Source of the DNA: Salinispora mooreana
GTDB lineage: Bacteria > Actinomycetota > Actinomycetes > Mycobacteriales > Micromonosporaceae
DNA length: 64,000 nucleotides
Assembly (NCBI RefSeq): GCF_000379065.1
Contig: NZ_KB900614.1
Location: forward strand, 1,975,149-2,039,148
Direction of reading: 5' to 3'
The notes under the pieces are model-generated. The model did no database searches, was not told where the DNA came from, and saw nothing but the letters and a program-made list of their open reading frames with translations. This document shows positions 8,578 through 17,317 of the stretch, one piece after another (positions within the stretch are counted from its first letter, which is position 1; every line of letters begins with the position of its first letter). The position numbers and the translations under genes were made by a program.

Positions 8578-9372
8578 CTACTTGTTGCGGTCCTTCGCGA
8601 GGAGTTCTCGGCGGGCTCTGGTGCGGTAGGACTCGCCTGCGAGGGTGAGGACCTCGGCGTGGTGCACGAGGCGGTCGATCATCGCGGCGGCGACGACTTC
8701 GTCGCCGAAGACCTCGCCCCACCGCCCGAACGGCAGGTTCGAGGTGACGAGGATGGAGCCGGCCTCGTAGCGAGATGCGACGAGTTGGAAGAACAGGTTC
8801 GCTGCGTCGGTGTCGAAGGGGATGTAGCCGACTTCGTCGACGATGATGAGCTTGTAGCGGCGGATCTTCTTCAGCTCGGCTTCCAGGGCGCCGCGGTGGT
8901 GGGCGCGGGCGAGGCGGTCGATCCAGTTCGTCGCGGTGTCGAACAGGACCGAGTAGCCGGACTGGGTGGCCTTGATCCCGAGCCCGATGGCCAGGTGGGT
9001 CTTGCCCAGGCCGGGCGGGCCGAGCAGGATCACGTTCTCCGCCTTCGGGATGAACGTCGCCGTGGCCAGGTGCGCGAGCACGTCCTTGCGGAGGCTCGGC
9101 AGGTGGTCGAGGTTGAAGTCTTCCAGGGTCTTGATCGCCGGGAAGTGCGCGGTGCGGATCCGCATCGTCGTGCCGGCGGACTCGCGGTCGGCGACTTGCC
9201 GTTCCAACACGGCGGCGAGGTACTCCTCGTGCGACCAGTTCGCCTGTCTGGCCTGGTCGGCCAAGGTCTCCCAGGTCCGCCCGATCGTGGGCGTCTTGAG
9301 GACTCTGGTGAGGTAGGCGAGCTTGGATCCCAGCCCGTCCGGCGCCGGTCTGGTCTTCGTTATCGTGGTCAT
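8578..9372 (-). CDS. istB: IS21-family helper ATPase IstB
   Basis: A 264-aa AAA+ ATPase that assists the IstA transposase in target handling. Walker A is GPPGLGKTH (about residues 120-128) and Walker B LIIVDEVGYIPFD; sensor residues occur in ILVTSNLPFGRWGEVF. The ATG start (9372) follows the istA TAG stop directly (TAGATG), the usual tight istA/istB junction. The full family length is present and no damage is visible. Confidence 0.93.
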   Translation of the reverse strand: MTTITKTRPAPDGLGSKLAYLTRVLKTPTIGRTWETLADQARQANWSHEEYLAAVLERQVADRESAGTTMRIRTAHFPAIKTLEDFNLDHLPSLRKDVLAHLATATFIPKAENVILLGPPGLGKTHLAIGLGIKATQSGYSVLFDTATNWIDRLARAHHRGALEAELKKIRRYKLIIVDEVGYIPFDTDAANLFFQLVASRYEAGSILVTSNLPFGRWGEVFGDEVVAAAMIDRLVHHAEVLTLAGESYRTRARRELLAKDRNK

Positions 9373-10652
9373 CTACTTCCCCTCAGCTGCGCTTTTCTGG
9401 ACCGCCTCGACGTCGGGGCGGGGGTCGAAGTCCACGCCGAACAGGGCGTCGTAGTCCGGCAGGGCACGGATCGCCACGACGTGTCCATCAGCGTGCGAAC
9501 GAGTCGAGGCCTGCCGCCGGCGGGCAGCCAAGTCCTGGCGCAGCAGCCGGGCGGTGGCCTGATGTTCGGGATCGGTGATCGTGCGGGCATGGCCCCAGTC
9601 ACGGTCGTGATCAGCCACGACCTGCCCGGCGCACGAGGCGACCATCCGGGCGGGGGTGGCGAGCACGTCGATGAACCTGCCGATGCACCGAGGGTCCACG
9701 GAGTAGTCGTTGCCGTCGATACGCACGTAGTAGTCCCGCCCCAGCCGCACCCGATGCGTGAGCCCGATCGCCGGCGCCACCGGCGGCAGAGCCACCATCG
9801 CGGCCCGGTCCGCCGCCCACCTAGCCGTGGGCGTCGTCAAGCCGATCGCGCGCAGGACGCGCGTGTTCGCGCGTTGCACGAGCCAGTCGCTGATCTGGAC
9901 GTTGAAGTCGAACGGCGAGGTGAACACACGCCCAGGCAGGAACGAGGTCTCGAAGAACCCGTTGCGCCGCTCGACCAACCCCTTGAACTCCGGATCCCTG
10001 GGCGGGGCCAGGCGAATACGCACCCCGATCGTCCCGGCGAACGCCGCCGCCTCCGTCGTGAGCTTCCCGGTGCCACCGATCGCGGCCTCCCGATCCCAGA
10101 CCAAGGTCCGTGGACAGGCACCCCACCCGGCCACGATCTCCCACATCCCCGCCAGGATGTCTCCGGCCTTGCGACTGGGAATCATGACCGCGTCCGTGAC
10201 CCGCGAGTACCCGCAGGTCATCGCGAGCACCGGCAGGATCCGCTCAGCCCCGCCACCAACCGGGATCGGCTGAGGTGGGAACCACAGATCACACTGGGCG
10301 ACCTCACCCGGGTCGTACTCCACTCGGTCGGTCGGGTCCGGGGAACGAACAACGGACGCAGCTCCCGAACCCGGTCCTTGAGGATCGTCAGCGACTTCGT
10401 CCACCCGATCCGCTCAGCGATCACCGTCGCCGGCATCCGCGGGAACTCCGCGAGCAACGCCCGGACCTGCGGCTCGACCCCATCCACACACGAACCGCGA
10501 GGGCCGCGCTCACGCGACGGCGGCGCCTCGGCCCGAAGCGCCGAACGGACCGTGTTACGCGCCAAACCCAACCGACGCGCAATCTCCTTGATCGGAACAC
10601 CCTCAGCCCGATGCAACCGACGGACCTCAGCCCAGTCTTCCAATGCGATCAC
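9373..10652 (-). pseudogene. istA: IS21-family transposase IstA, frameshifted
   Basis: The N-terminal frame (10652 downward) holds an HTH (GVPIKEIARRLGLARNTVRS) and runs to LKDRVRELRPLFVP. The rest, in another frame, carries on with PDPTDRVEYDPGEVAQCDLW and the DDE integrase core (VLAMTCGYSR, TLVWDREAAIGG, FKGLVERRNGFFE). The frames meet at a C run around 10339-10343, where one missing base restores a standard IstA. Programmed frameshifting is not the rule for istA, so this is more likely a mutation or a sequencing error. The two parts overlap from 10404 to 10218 only as an artefact of open frames. Confidence 0.85.
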
Positions 10653-10667
10653 CCCTCCAGCCTCGGA

Positions 10668-10719
10668 GGGGTCAGTCCCAATCCGCCGCTAGAGGGTCAG
10701 TCTCAGCGCGTCGTCGACA
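10668..10719. repeat. IS21 right terminal inverted repeat
   Basis: Reverse complement begins TGTCGACGACGCGCTGAGAC and also contains two spaced GA-CTGACCC elements. It mirrors the left end at 8509-8560. The outermost bases supply the new C-terminal codons and the stop of the interrupted minus-strand frame. Confidence 0.75.
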
Positions 10720-11098
10720 CCTCCACCACTGCAGCGGATCGCCGGAACGGGCTCCAGGCGATGAAGCGCTCGAACAGTGCACGTGGACTTGGCCCGTCGT
10801 GGGGGTTGCAGCAGTAGAGGTCATGCATCGCCTCGTACATGTGCCCGGCGAGGTAGCCAGCGAGTGACGCGATTGGTCCCTCGTACTCGGCCTTCAACAG
10901 CAGGCGGGCTTCGGCGCAGGGCCACTGTTGACCACCCACCCACCCTGGCCTCAGCGACCTCGACGCCCGCCAGGCCAGCCCGGCCGACCTGGCCGCAGCG
11001 ATCCGCGGGCACCGGGTAACACCGCCCGCGGGCCGCAGCGCTTCGACTCGCTCATCGACGCCGTCGGGCAGCCTCTTCGACCAGCTACCCGACGACAC
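10703..11098 (-). CDS. Unrecognised open frame, 3' end altered by the IS21 insertion
   Basis: The last part of this frame reads KAEYEGPIASLAGYLAGHMY, DLYCCNPHDGPSPRALFERF and then SPFRRSAAVVEVS; it is protein-like but I do not recognise it. Removing the IS and one CCTCC copy rejoins it to a TAG directly after VVEVS; with the IS present it gains TTR and stops at TGA. The N-terminal part (above about 10930) is antisense to a metallo-hydrolase relic and is probably not genuine. It may be a remnant of a larger gene. No SD was found for the first ATG. Confidence 0.25.
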   Translation of the reverse strand: MSSGSWSKRLPDGVDERVEALRPAGGVTRCPRIAAARSAGLAWRASRSLRPGWVGGQQWPCAEARLLLKAEYEGPIASLAGYLAGHMYEAMHDLYCCNPHDGPSPRALFERFIAWSPFRRSAAVVEVSTTR

Positions 11099-11150
11099 CT
11101 GGTGCTATCCGGGCCACGGGGCAGGACTCGACGTTGGGACGGAAAGGTCC
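11012..11150 (+). pseudogene. C-terminal relic of a metallo-beta-lactamase-fold hydrolase
   Basis: One frame gives PGNTARGPQRFDSLIDAV; a shift near 11063-11072 then gives SLFDQLPDDTWCYPGHGAGL and DVGTERS. Intact actinobacterial MBL-fold hydrolases (glyoxalase II-like) end with a PGNT..F..L..D....LFD.LPD.TW.YPGHG....G.ER pattern, and the HG of PGHG supplies a metal ligand. The 5' three quarters of the gene are not recognisable upstream, so this is a decayed fragment. Confidence 0.65.
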
Positions 11151-11243
11151 GTCACTCGACCAGTGACGGTCGAGGGGCTGGTGGTAGCCGTCAGCCAGCG
11201 AAGTGTCACCCTGAAACAGGGTGCCGTACAGTGCAGACGATCG

Positions 11244-12299
11244 TCACGGCGCACAGCCGGCGAACTCCGGGCTTGCCGGGGTACCGGTGGACGGGCCGAA
11301 GAACAGCAGGGCGCAGTCGCCGAAGAAGTCGGGGTTCTCCTCGGGGATCCAGTGTCCGGAGTCAGGGGCGAGCACCGTCCGCACATCGTCGGCGACCTGC
11401 TGGAAGGATTCGGCTACGAGCGACCCGAAGACATGCTCGGCGCCCATCGCCATCACCGGTATCTCGAGCCGCTTCGACTCGGCGTGCTCCTGATAGTCGG
11501 CGGCGTCGGTGACGAATGCCCGATAGTACTCGTAGCCGGCCGAACGCTTGTCCGGGTTCTCGTAGGCCCCGAAGTAGACATCCTGTGCAATCAGCTCAGG
11601 GTGCTGGGCCTTCTCGAAGAGCATGCCCAAATAGGTGGAGACTTCATCGTCGTCCATGATGGTCTCGGGGATCGGTGCCGGCGAGGCGTTGAACAGGAAG
11701 TGCCAGCTGATGCCGTACAGGTCTTCCAGTCCGAAGCCCGGGAGCGGGCCCTCCACGACACCGATGCGGGTGACCTCCGTGGGATAGTCACGCGCATAGT
11801 TGAAGGCCACCATCGCCCCAAGGTCGTGCCCGAGCAGCGCCACCTGGGTATAGCCAAGATTGTTGACCGCCTGACGGACAAGGCGTGCCGTGGTGGCCTT
11901 GTCGTATCCGGCCGTTGTGGGGTCAGAGCCGCCGAGCCCTGGCAGATCCAGGGTAATCACCGTGTGCTGCCCGGCCAGGGCGGGGATCACCGGCTGCCAC
12001 GACCACGAGGTCTGGGGCCAGCCGTGCAGCAGCACCAGCGGCGAACCAGAACCCGTCATGGTGTACCGCACCGTGCCACCTTCCACAGGGACATCACCCT
12101 GCCGGTCAGCACCGCCGCTGACTGTCGTCACGGCCGGTTCCGCCTCGGCGGCTGACACCGCAGCGGTAGCGCTCGCCCCCATGCTGACCAGAAGCCCTGC
12201 GGTGACCGCGGCGGAGGCAACGGCTCGTCGTGCGCGACCACGAGGTCGGTACGACACGAGGCCTGCAACAGCACGTAATGCTCGCATATGCATGGACAC
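11244..12299 (-). CDS. Exported alpha/beta hydrolase, epoxide-hydrolase-like
   Basis: About 350 aa. The N-terminus has an Arg-rich stretch (RPRGRARR) followed by a hydrophobic core and ATAAVSAAEA, a likely Sec signal peptide. The mature part shows the oxyanion motif HGWPQT, the nucleophile elbow GHDLGA with Asp rather than Ser, and a late SGHWIPEENPD containing the catalytic His; Asp at the elbow plus HGxP fits epoxide hydrolases or haloalkane dehalogenases. The GTG at 12299 has an AGGGAAG Shine-Dalgarno four bases upstream; ATG 12293 and 12287 are alternatives. It is the only intact gene of the accessory patch. The substrate is unknown. Confidence 0.8.
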   Translation of the reverse strand: MSMHMRALRAVAGLVSYRPRGRARRAVASAAVTAGLLVSMGASATAAVSAAEAEPAVTTVSGGADRQGDVPVEGGTVRYTMTGSGSPLVLLHGWPQTSWSWQPVIPALAGQHTVITLDLPGLGGSDPTTAGYDKATTARLVRQAVNNLGYTQVALLGHDLGAMVAFNYARDYPTEVTRIGVVEGPLPGFGLEDLYGISWHFLFNASPAPIPETIMDDDEVSTYLGMLFEKAQHPELIAQDVYFGAYENPDKRSAGYEYYRAFVTDAADYQEHAESKRLEIPVMAMGAEHVFGSLVAESFQQVADDVRTVLAPDSGHWIPEENPDFFGDCALLFFGPSTGTPASPEFAGCAP

Positions 12300-12394
12300 A
12301 TCACTTCCCTGGTCGGGAACCGCTCATACGGCTCGTGAGTCGTCGCTGCCCTATGGTAGCCGTGGATCCGGCCCCGGACATCGGGCAGACCCGC

Positions 12395-12405
12395 AATTTA
12401 TATAG
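12395..12405 (-). promoter_or_regulatory. AT-rich -10-like element upstream of the alpha/beta hydrolase
   Basis: The minus strand reads CTATATAAATT in otherwise GC-rich DNA, about 95 nt upstream of the hydrolase start. It is a plausible -10 region; no convincing -35 was found. The rest of 12300-12473 holds nothing recognisable. Confidence 0.3.
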
Positions 12406-12473
12406 TCCCGCTCCATTGTGCTGTCGCAGGCGAAGGCGACGCGTACGGCCCCTGCGCGGACGCGTCGGGGCGG

Positions 12474-13517
12474 TCAGCCGGTCAGCGCGTCAAGCGCCCG
12501 GTCAACGTCGTCCTCACTGGAGTAGAGGTGGAACGAGACCCGGACCCTGCCGGCGCGTACCGCCGCCCGTATGCCGGCGCGCTCCAGCCGTGACTGCGCC
12601 TCCGGCACCTCGGCGGTGGTGATCGCGCTGTCGCCGGGTGGCAGCCCCAGGCCGGCGCGGAATCGGTTGGCCAGCGCCACATTGTGCGCCTGGATCGCCG
12701 GCACCCCCACCTTCAGCAACAGTTCCAGGGCGGGAGCCGCACCGATGTAGCTGAACCAGGCCGGGGAGATGTCGAAGCGGCGGGCGCTGTCGGCGAGGCG
12801 CAACGGCGGACCGTAGTAGGAGTCGTGCGGGTCGGCTCCGGCGTACCAGCAGGCGGCGTCGGGGCGCATCCGGTCCCGCAGCGCGGGCGCGTAGTACGCC
12901 AGGGCCGTCCCCCGTGGGGACAGCAGCCACTTGTACGCGGCGACGACGACCACGTCCGCGAGCGCGGCGTCGAACGGCAGCCAACCGCAGGCCTGGGTGG
13001 CGTCAACCGCCACCAGGGCGTCGTGGGCCCGGGCCGCGGCGACGATGTCCGCGTACCGGGCCACCGCCCCGTCGGAGGACTGCACCAGACTGAACGCGAC
13101 CAGGTCGGTGTCGGCGTCGATCGCGTCCACGAGACCCGCCAGCGGAACGGTCCGCACCCGAACGCCCCGCTGTTCCTGGGCCAGCCAGGGAAAGAGGTTG
13201 GAGGTGAACTCGACCTCGGGGACCACCACGGTCGCCCCCGCCGGCAGCGCCGCGGCCACCGGCGCGAACAGCTGCGACGCCGCACTGCCGATCGTGACAT
13301 CCCGCTCGGGGACCCCGACCAGGCGCGCGAACGCGGCCCGAGTACGCGTCGTCGCCTCGTCCCAGCCCGCCCACGTCGCCCCCATGGTCCCCGTGCGCCA
13401 GCCGGCGAGCGCCTCCTGCAACGCCGCCCACGACGGGTCGGGCGGCAGCCCGTAGCTGGCGGTGTTCAGCCAACCCTCATGGGGCTGCCATAGCTGCTGT
13501 GCCTGTTTGATCTCCAT
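12474..13517 (-). CDS. Class V aminotransferase (PLP-dependent), cysteine-desulfurase-like fold
   Basis: A 347-aa PLP enzyme. It opens EGWLNTASYGLPP, has the cofactor Asp/Gln in VAVDATQACGWLPFD and the Schiff-base Lys in VVVAAYKWLLSPRG, then YYAPALRDRMRPDAACW. The C-terminus RVSFHLYSSEDDVDRALDAL is the usual small-domain end. ATG 13517 is preceded by TAGCGT ending 7 nt upstream and no SD, so a leaderless start is likely. The substrate is unknown; it lacks an obvious desulfurase active-site Cys loop. A deleted second copy lies at 8257-8470 in the same orientation. Confidence 0.85.
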   Translation of the reverse strand: MEIKQAQQLWQPHEGWLNTASYGLPPDPSWAALQEALAGWRTGTMGATWAGWDEATTRTRAAFARLVGVPERDVTIGSAASQLFAPVAAALPAGATVVVPEVEFTSNLFPWLAQEQRGVRVRTVPLAGLVDAIDADTDLVAFSLVQSSDGAVARYADIVAAARAHDALVAVDATQACGWLPFDAALADVVVVAAYKWLLSPRGTALAYYAPALRDRMRPDAACWYAGADPHDSYYGPPLRLADSARRFDISPAWFSYIGAAPALELLLKVGVPAIQAHNVALANRFRAGLGLPPGDSAITTAEVPEAQSRLERAGIRAAVRAGRVRVSFHLYSSEDDVDRALDALTG

Positions 13518-13524
13518 GGTGCCG

Positions 13525-13530
13525 ACGCTA
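13525..13530 (-). promoter_or_regulatory. -10 box of a leaderless promoter (aminotransferase gene)
   Basis: TAGCGT on the minus strand, 7 nt before the ATG at 13517; no Shine-Dalgarno lies between. Confidence 0.5.
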
Positions 13531-13597
13531 GCGACCGGGCCTGCCGCCGCAGAGGACCAATTCGGCGCGGGCGGCCCCCGGCACCGGGCGGTCGAGG

Positions 13598-16500
13598 TCA
13601 GCCCACGTTGGCCGGGCCCAGGACGCTCTTCAGGTCGGCCATCAGGGCGGTCGTCGGTGCCACCCGGAACGGGCCGAGGCGCAGCCGGGTCACCTTGCTG
13701 CCGTTGAGGAGCTTGACGTGCACCTCCGCGTCGCCGGGATGCAGCACCAGGGTCTCCTTGAGCCGCTCCACCAACGGCGGCGTGCAGCGGGTCACCGGGA
13801 TGGTGAGGGTGACCGGCTTGTTCGCCGAGTTGCTGCTGACATCCGGAATCGACATGTCCATGGCCATGATCCGCGGGGTGTCGTCCCGGCGGTCGACCCG
13901 CCCCTTGACCACCACGATCGCGTCCTCGGCGATGTACTCCCCGATCACCTCGTAGGTGTTGGGGAAGAACAGCGTCTCCACCCCGCCGGCCAGGTCCTCC
14001 AGCGTCGCCGACGCCCACGCCCGGCCCTGCTTGGTGACCCGGCGCTGCACTCCGGAGAGGATGCCCGCGAGGGTCACCACCGTCCCGTCGGGGACGGTCC
14101 CCTCCTCGGAGAGGGCCGCGATGGTGGTGTCGGCCGCCGCACCGAGCACATGCTCCAGCCCGAACAGCGGATGGTCGGAGACGTAGAGGCCGAGCATCTC
14201 GCGCTCGAAGGCGAGCTTCTCCCGCTTGTCCCACTCCCCCTCGCCGATGACCGGCATCACCGTGGTGCTCTGTCCGGCGTCGGTGTCGGCGAACCCGGCG
14301 CCGAAGAGGTCGTACTGGCCGACAGCCTCCTTGCGTTTGACGTCGGCGTACGCGTCGATGGCGTCGGCGTGCACCGTGAGCAGGCCCCGGCGGGAATGGT
14401 TGAGCGAGTCGAACGCGCCTGCCTTGATCAGGGACTCAATGGTCTTCTTGTTGCAGACGACCGCCTCCACCTTGGACAGGAAGTCGTAGAAGTCGGCGTA
14501 GGCGCCCTTCTCCCCCCGGCAGCGCATGATCGCGCTGACCACGTTCGCGCCGACGTTGCGGATCGCGGCCAGGCCGAACCGGATGTCCCGGCCGACCGGG
14601 GTGAAGGGCCCGGCCGAGGTGTTCACATCCGGCGGGAGCACCTGGATGCCCATCCGGCGGCACTCCGACAGGTAGAGCGCCATCTTGTCCTTGTCGTCGC
14701 CCACCGAGGTGAGCAACGCCGCCATGTACTCGGCCGGATAGTTCGCCTTGAGGTAGCCGGTCCAGTACGACACCAGGCCGTACCCCGCGGTGTGGGCCTT
14801 GTTGAACGCGTAGTCGGCGAAGGGGACGAGGATGTCCCACAGGGTCTGGATGGCCTCGTCGGAGTAGCCGTTGCCGCGCATGCCGTCGCGGAACGGCACG
14901 AACTCCTTGTCGAGGACCTCCTTCTTCTTCTTACCCATCGCCCGGCGCAGCAGGTCGGCCTTGCCGAGGCTGTAGCCGGCGAGGACCTGGGCGGCACGCT
15001 GCACCTGCTCCTGGTAGACGATCAGGCCGTAGGTGGGGCCGAGGATCTCCTCCAGTGGTTCGGCCAGCTCCGGGTGGATCGGGGTGATCTCCTGGAGGCC
15101 GTTTTTCCGCAGCGCGTAGTTGGTGTGTGAGTTGGCGCCCATCGGGCCCGGCCGGTACAGCGCCAGAACGGCGGAGATGTCCTCGAAGTTGTCCGGTTTC
15201 ATCGTCCGCAGCAGCGACCGCATCGGCCCGCCATCGAGCTGGAACACGCCCAGGGTGTCGCCCCGGGACAGCAGCTCGTAGGTCGGCTTGTCGTCCAGCG
15301 GCAGCTGGAGCAGGTCGACGGTGCGCCCGTGGTTACTCTCGATGTTCTTCAGCGCGTCGTCGATGATGGTCAGGTTGCGCAGGCCGAGGAAGTCCATCTT
15401 CAGCAGCCCGAGCGACTCGCAGGTCGGGTAGTCGAACTGCGTGATGATCGCCCCGTCGGCGTCCCGACGCATCAACGGGATGTGGTCGACGATCGGCTCG
15501 GCGGACATGATGACCCCGGCGGCGTGCACCCCCGTCTGCCGGATCAGCCCCTCGATCCCGCGCGCCGTGTCGATGACCTTCTTGACGTCCGGGTCGGACT
15601 CGTAGAGACCACGGATCTCGCCGGCCTCCGCGTACCGGGAGTGCTTCGGGTCGAAGATGCCGGTCAGCGGGATGTCCTTACCCATCACCGCCGGGGGCAT
15701 CGCCTTGGTGATCCGGTCGCCGACCGCGTACGGGTAGCCGAGCACCCGCGCCGAGTCCTTGATCGCGGCCTTCGCCTTGATCGTGCCGAAGGTCGCGATC
15801 TGGGCGACCTTGTCCTCGCCCCACTTCTCCGTGACGTATTTGATCACTTCACCGCGCCGACGCTCGTCGAAGTCGATGTCGACATCCGGCATCGAGACCC
15901 GCTCGGGGTTGAGGAACCGCTCGAAGATCAGACCGTGTGGCAACGGGTCCAGGTCGGTGATGCCGAGGGCGTAGGCGACGAGCGAACCGGCGGCCGAACC
16001 GCGGCCCGGCCCCACGGCGATTCCCTCGTTCTTGGCCCACTGGATGAAGTCGGCCACCACGAGGAAGTAGGACGGGAACCCCATCTGGATGATGACGCCC
16101 AGCTCATATTCGGCCTGCTTGACGTGGGTCTCCGGGACGCCGTTCGGGAAGCGGCGGGCGAGCCCCTTGAACGTCTCCTTGCGGAACCAGGACTCGTCGG
16201 TCTCCCCCTCCGGCACCGGGAAGACCGGCATCAGGTTCCGGAAGTCGAACATCCCGGCCGGGTCGACCATCTCCGCGACCAACAGGGTGTTCCGACAGCC
16301 CGCGAGCCACAGGTCGGAGGAGTCGACGGCGCGCATCTCGTCGGCGGACTTGATGTAGTAGCCGCTGCCGTCGAACCGGAACCGGTTCGGATCGGCGACG
16401 TTCGCCGCGGTCTGCACGCAGAGCAGCACGTCGTGCGCCTCGGACTGCGCCTGGTATGTGTAGTGCGAGTCGTTGGTCACCACCGGCGGGATATCCAGCT

Positions 16501-17131
16501 TGTGGGAGATCTCGGTCAGCTCCTGGCGCACCCGGCGTTCGATGTCGATGCCGTGGTCCATCACCTCAAGGAAGAAGTTCTCCTTGCCGAAGATGTCCTG
16601 GTATCTCGCGGCGGCCTTCAGCGCCTCGTCGTACTGGTCCAACCGGAGCCGGGTCTGCACCTCGCCGGAGGGGCAGCCGGTGGTGGCGATCAACCCCTCG
16701 GAGTGCTCGGCGAGCAGCTCCGCGTCCATCCGCGGCCACTTGACGAAGAACCCCTCGGTGAAGGAGCGGCTGGTCAGCTTGAACAGGTTGTGCAGACCGA
16801 CCTTGTTCTTCGCCCAGATGGTCATGTGGGTGTAACCACCGCTACCGGAGACGTCGTCGCTCTTCTGCTCCGGCCTCCCCCAGCGCACCCGCTTCTTGTG
16901 GAACCGCGACTCCGGCGCGACGTACGCCTCGATCCCCAGGATCGGTGTGACGCCGGCCGCCATCGCCTGCTTGTAGAAGTCGTTCGCGCCGTGCATGTTG
17001 CCGTGGTCGGTCATCGCCACGGCGGGCATCCCCTGCCGGTTGACCTCGGCGAACAAGTCCTTCAGCCGGGCCGCACCGTCGAGCATCGAATACTCAGTGT
17101 GCACGTGCAGATGCGCGAACGAATCGCCCAT
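13598..17131 (-). CDS. dnaE: DNA polymerase III alpha subunit, replicative
   Basis: A 1177-aa C-family polymerase. The N-terminal PHP domain starts [15 protein letters not shown] and contains [10 protein letters not shown]. The palm catalytic acids lie in [16 protein letters not shown] (about residue 430), followed by the fingers region and [12 protein letters not shown] in the central domain. A late OB-fold includes [20 protein letters not shown]. Length and domains match the housekeeping DnaE1. ATG 17131 begins MGDSFAHLH as in relatives; the open frame continues 54 codons further upstream without homology. It is followed 80 bp later by the aminotransferase gene, which has its own promoter. 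Confidence 0.96.
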   Translation of the reverse strand: MGDSFAHLHVHTEYSMLDGAARLKDLFAEVNRQGMPAVAMTDHGNMHGANDFYKQAMAAGVTPILGIEAYVAPESRFHKKRVRWGRPEQKSDDVSGSGGYTHMTIWAKNKVGLHNLFKLTSRSFTEGFFVKWPRMDAELLAEHSEGLIATTGCPSGEVQTRLRLDQYDEALKAAARYQDIFGKENFFLEVMDHGIDIERRVRQELTEISHKLDIPPVVTNDSHYTYQAQSEAHDVLLCVQTAANVADPNRFRFDGSGYYIKSADEMRAVDSSDLWLAGCRNTLLVAEMVDPAGMFDFRNLMPVFPVPEGETDESWFRKETFKGLARRFPNGVPETHVKQAEYELGVIIQMGFPSYFLVVADFIQWAKNEGIAVGPGRGSAAGSLVAYALGITDLDPLPHGLIFERFLNPERVSMPDVDIDFDERRRGEVIKYVTEKWGEDKVAQIATFGTIKAKAAIKDSARVLGYPYAVGDRITKAMPPAVMGKDIPLTGIFDPKHSRYAEAGEIRGLYESDPDVKKVIDTARGIEGLIRQTGVHAAGVIMSAEPIVDHIPLMRRDADGAIITQFDYPTCESLGLLKMDFLGLRNLTIIDDALKNIESNHGRTVDLLQLPLDDKPTYELLSRGDTLGVFQLDGGPMRSLLRTMKPDNFEDISAVLALYRPGPMGANSHTNYALRKNGLQEITPIHPELAEPLEEILGPTYGLIVYQEQVQRAAQVLAGYSLGKADLLRRAMGKKKKEVLDKEFVPFRDGMRGNGYSDEAIQTLWDILVPFADYAFNKAHTAGYGLVSYWTGYLKANYPAEYMAALLTSVGDDKDKMALYLSECRRMGIQVLPPDVNTSAGPFTPVGRDIRFGLAAIRNVGANVVSAIMRCRGEKGAYADFYDFLSKVEAVVCNKKTIESLIKAGAFDSLNHSRRGLLTVHADAIDAYADVKRKEAVGQYDLFGAGFADTDAGQSTTVMPVIGEGEWDKREKLAFEREMLGLYVSDHPLFGLEHVLGAAADTTIAALSEEGTVPDGTVVTLAGILSGVQRRVTKQGRAWASATLEDLAGGVETLFFPNTYEVIGEYIAEDAIVVVKGRVDRRDDTPRIMAMDMSIPDVSSNSANKPVTLTIPVTRCTPPLVERLKETLVLHPGDAEVHVKLLNGSKVTRLRLGPFRVAPTTALMADLKSVLGPANVG

Positions 17132-17298
17132 GCGTGGCCCCCGGGTCGCTTCATGGGTGGGTGAGAAGAACGGTCGGCCCACCCTATCCCTGGCCGCCGA
17201 CACACCTCCAGCGAGCCGCGCGGTGCGCTCGGCCGGGCGGCGCGGTGCCGGGAAGGCACCCCGGCGGTGCCGCCCCGAGGCCAGGGCCGACACCGCCG

Positions 17299-17317
17299 GA
17301 TCCGCCGCCGGCGGATC
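17299..17317 (-). terminator. Short hairpin at the 3' end of proS
   Basis: GATCCGCC and GGCGGATC flank a 3-nt loop and overlap the proS stop codon by two bases. It is the only dyad in the 184-bp gap before dnaE and could be a weak terminator. Confidence 0.35.

Larger units (their letters stand above)
8509..10719 (-). mobile_element. IS21-family insertion sequence with terminal repeats and CCTCC target duplication
   Basis: The element is 2211 bp, runs from TGTCAACG to CGTCGACA, and carries istA and istB on the minus strand. Imperfect inverted repeats of about 52 bp bound it. The pentamer CCTCC occurs directly outside both ends (8504-8508 and 10720-10724), as expected for an IS21 target duplication of 4-8 bp. 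istA is frameshifted, so the copy may be inactive or the base may be a sequence error. It separates the aminotransferase relic from a short minus-strand open frame whose last codons it has altered. Confidence 0.88.

Noticed and set aside
8575..10692. A 705-codon open frame on the plus strand across the IS21 element
   Set aside because: It is antisense to istB/istA, has highly Arg/Gly/Pro-rich composition and no recognisable domain; it follows from GC-rich codon bias of the real genes.
15329..17164. A 611-codon plus-strand open frame opposite dnaE
   Set aside because: Antisense shadow of a gene with clear polymerase motifs; no SD and no protein-like pattern.
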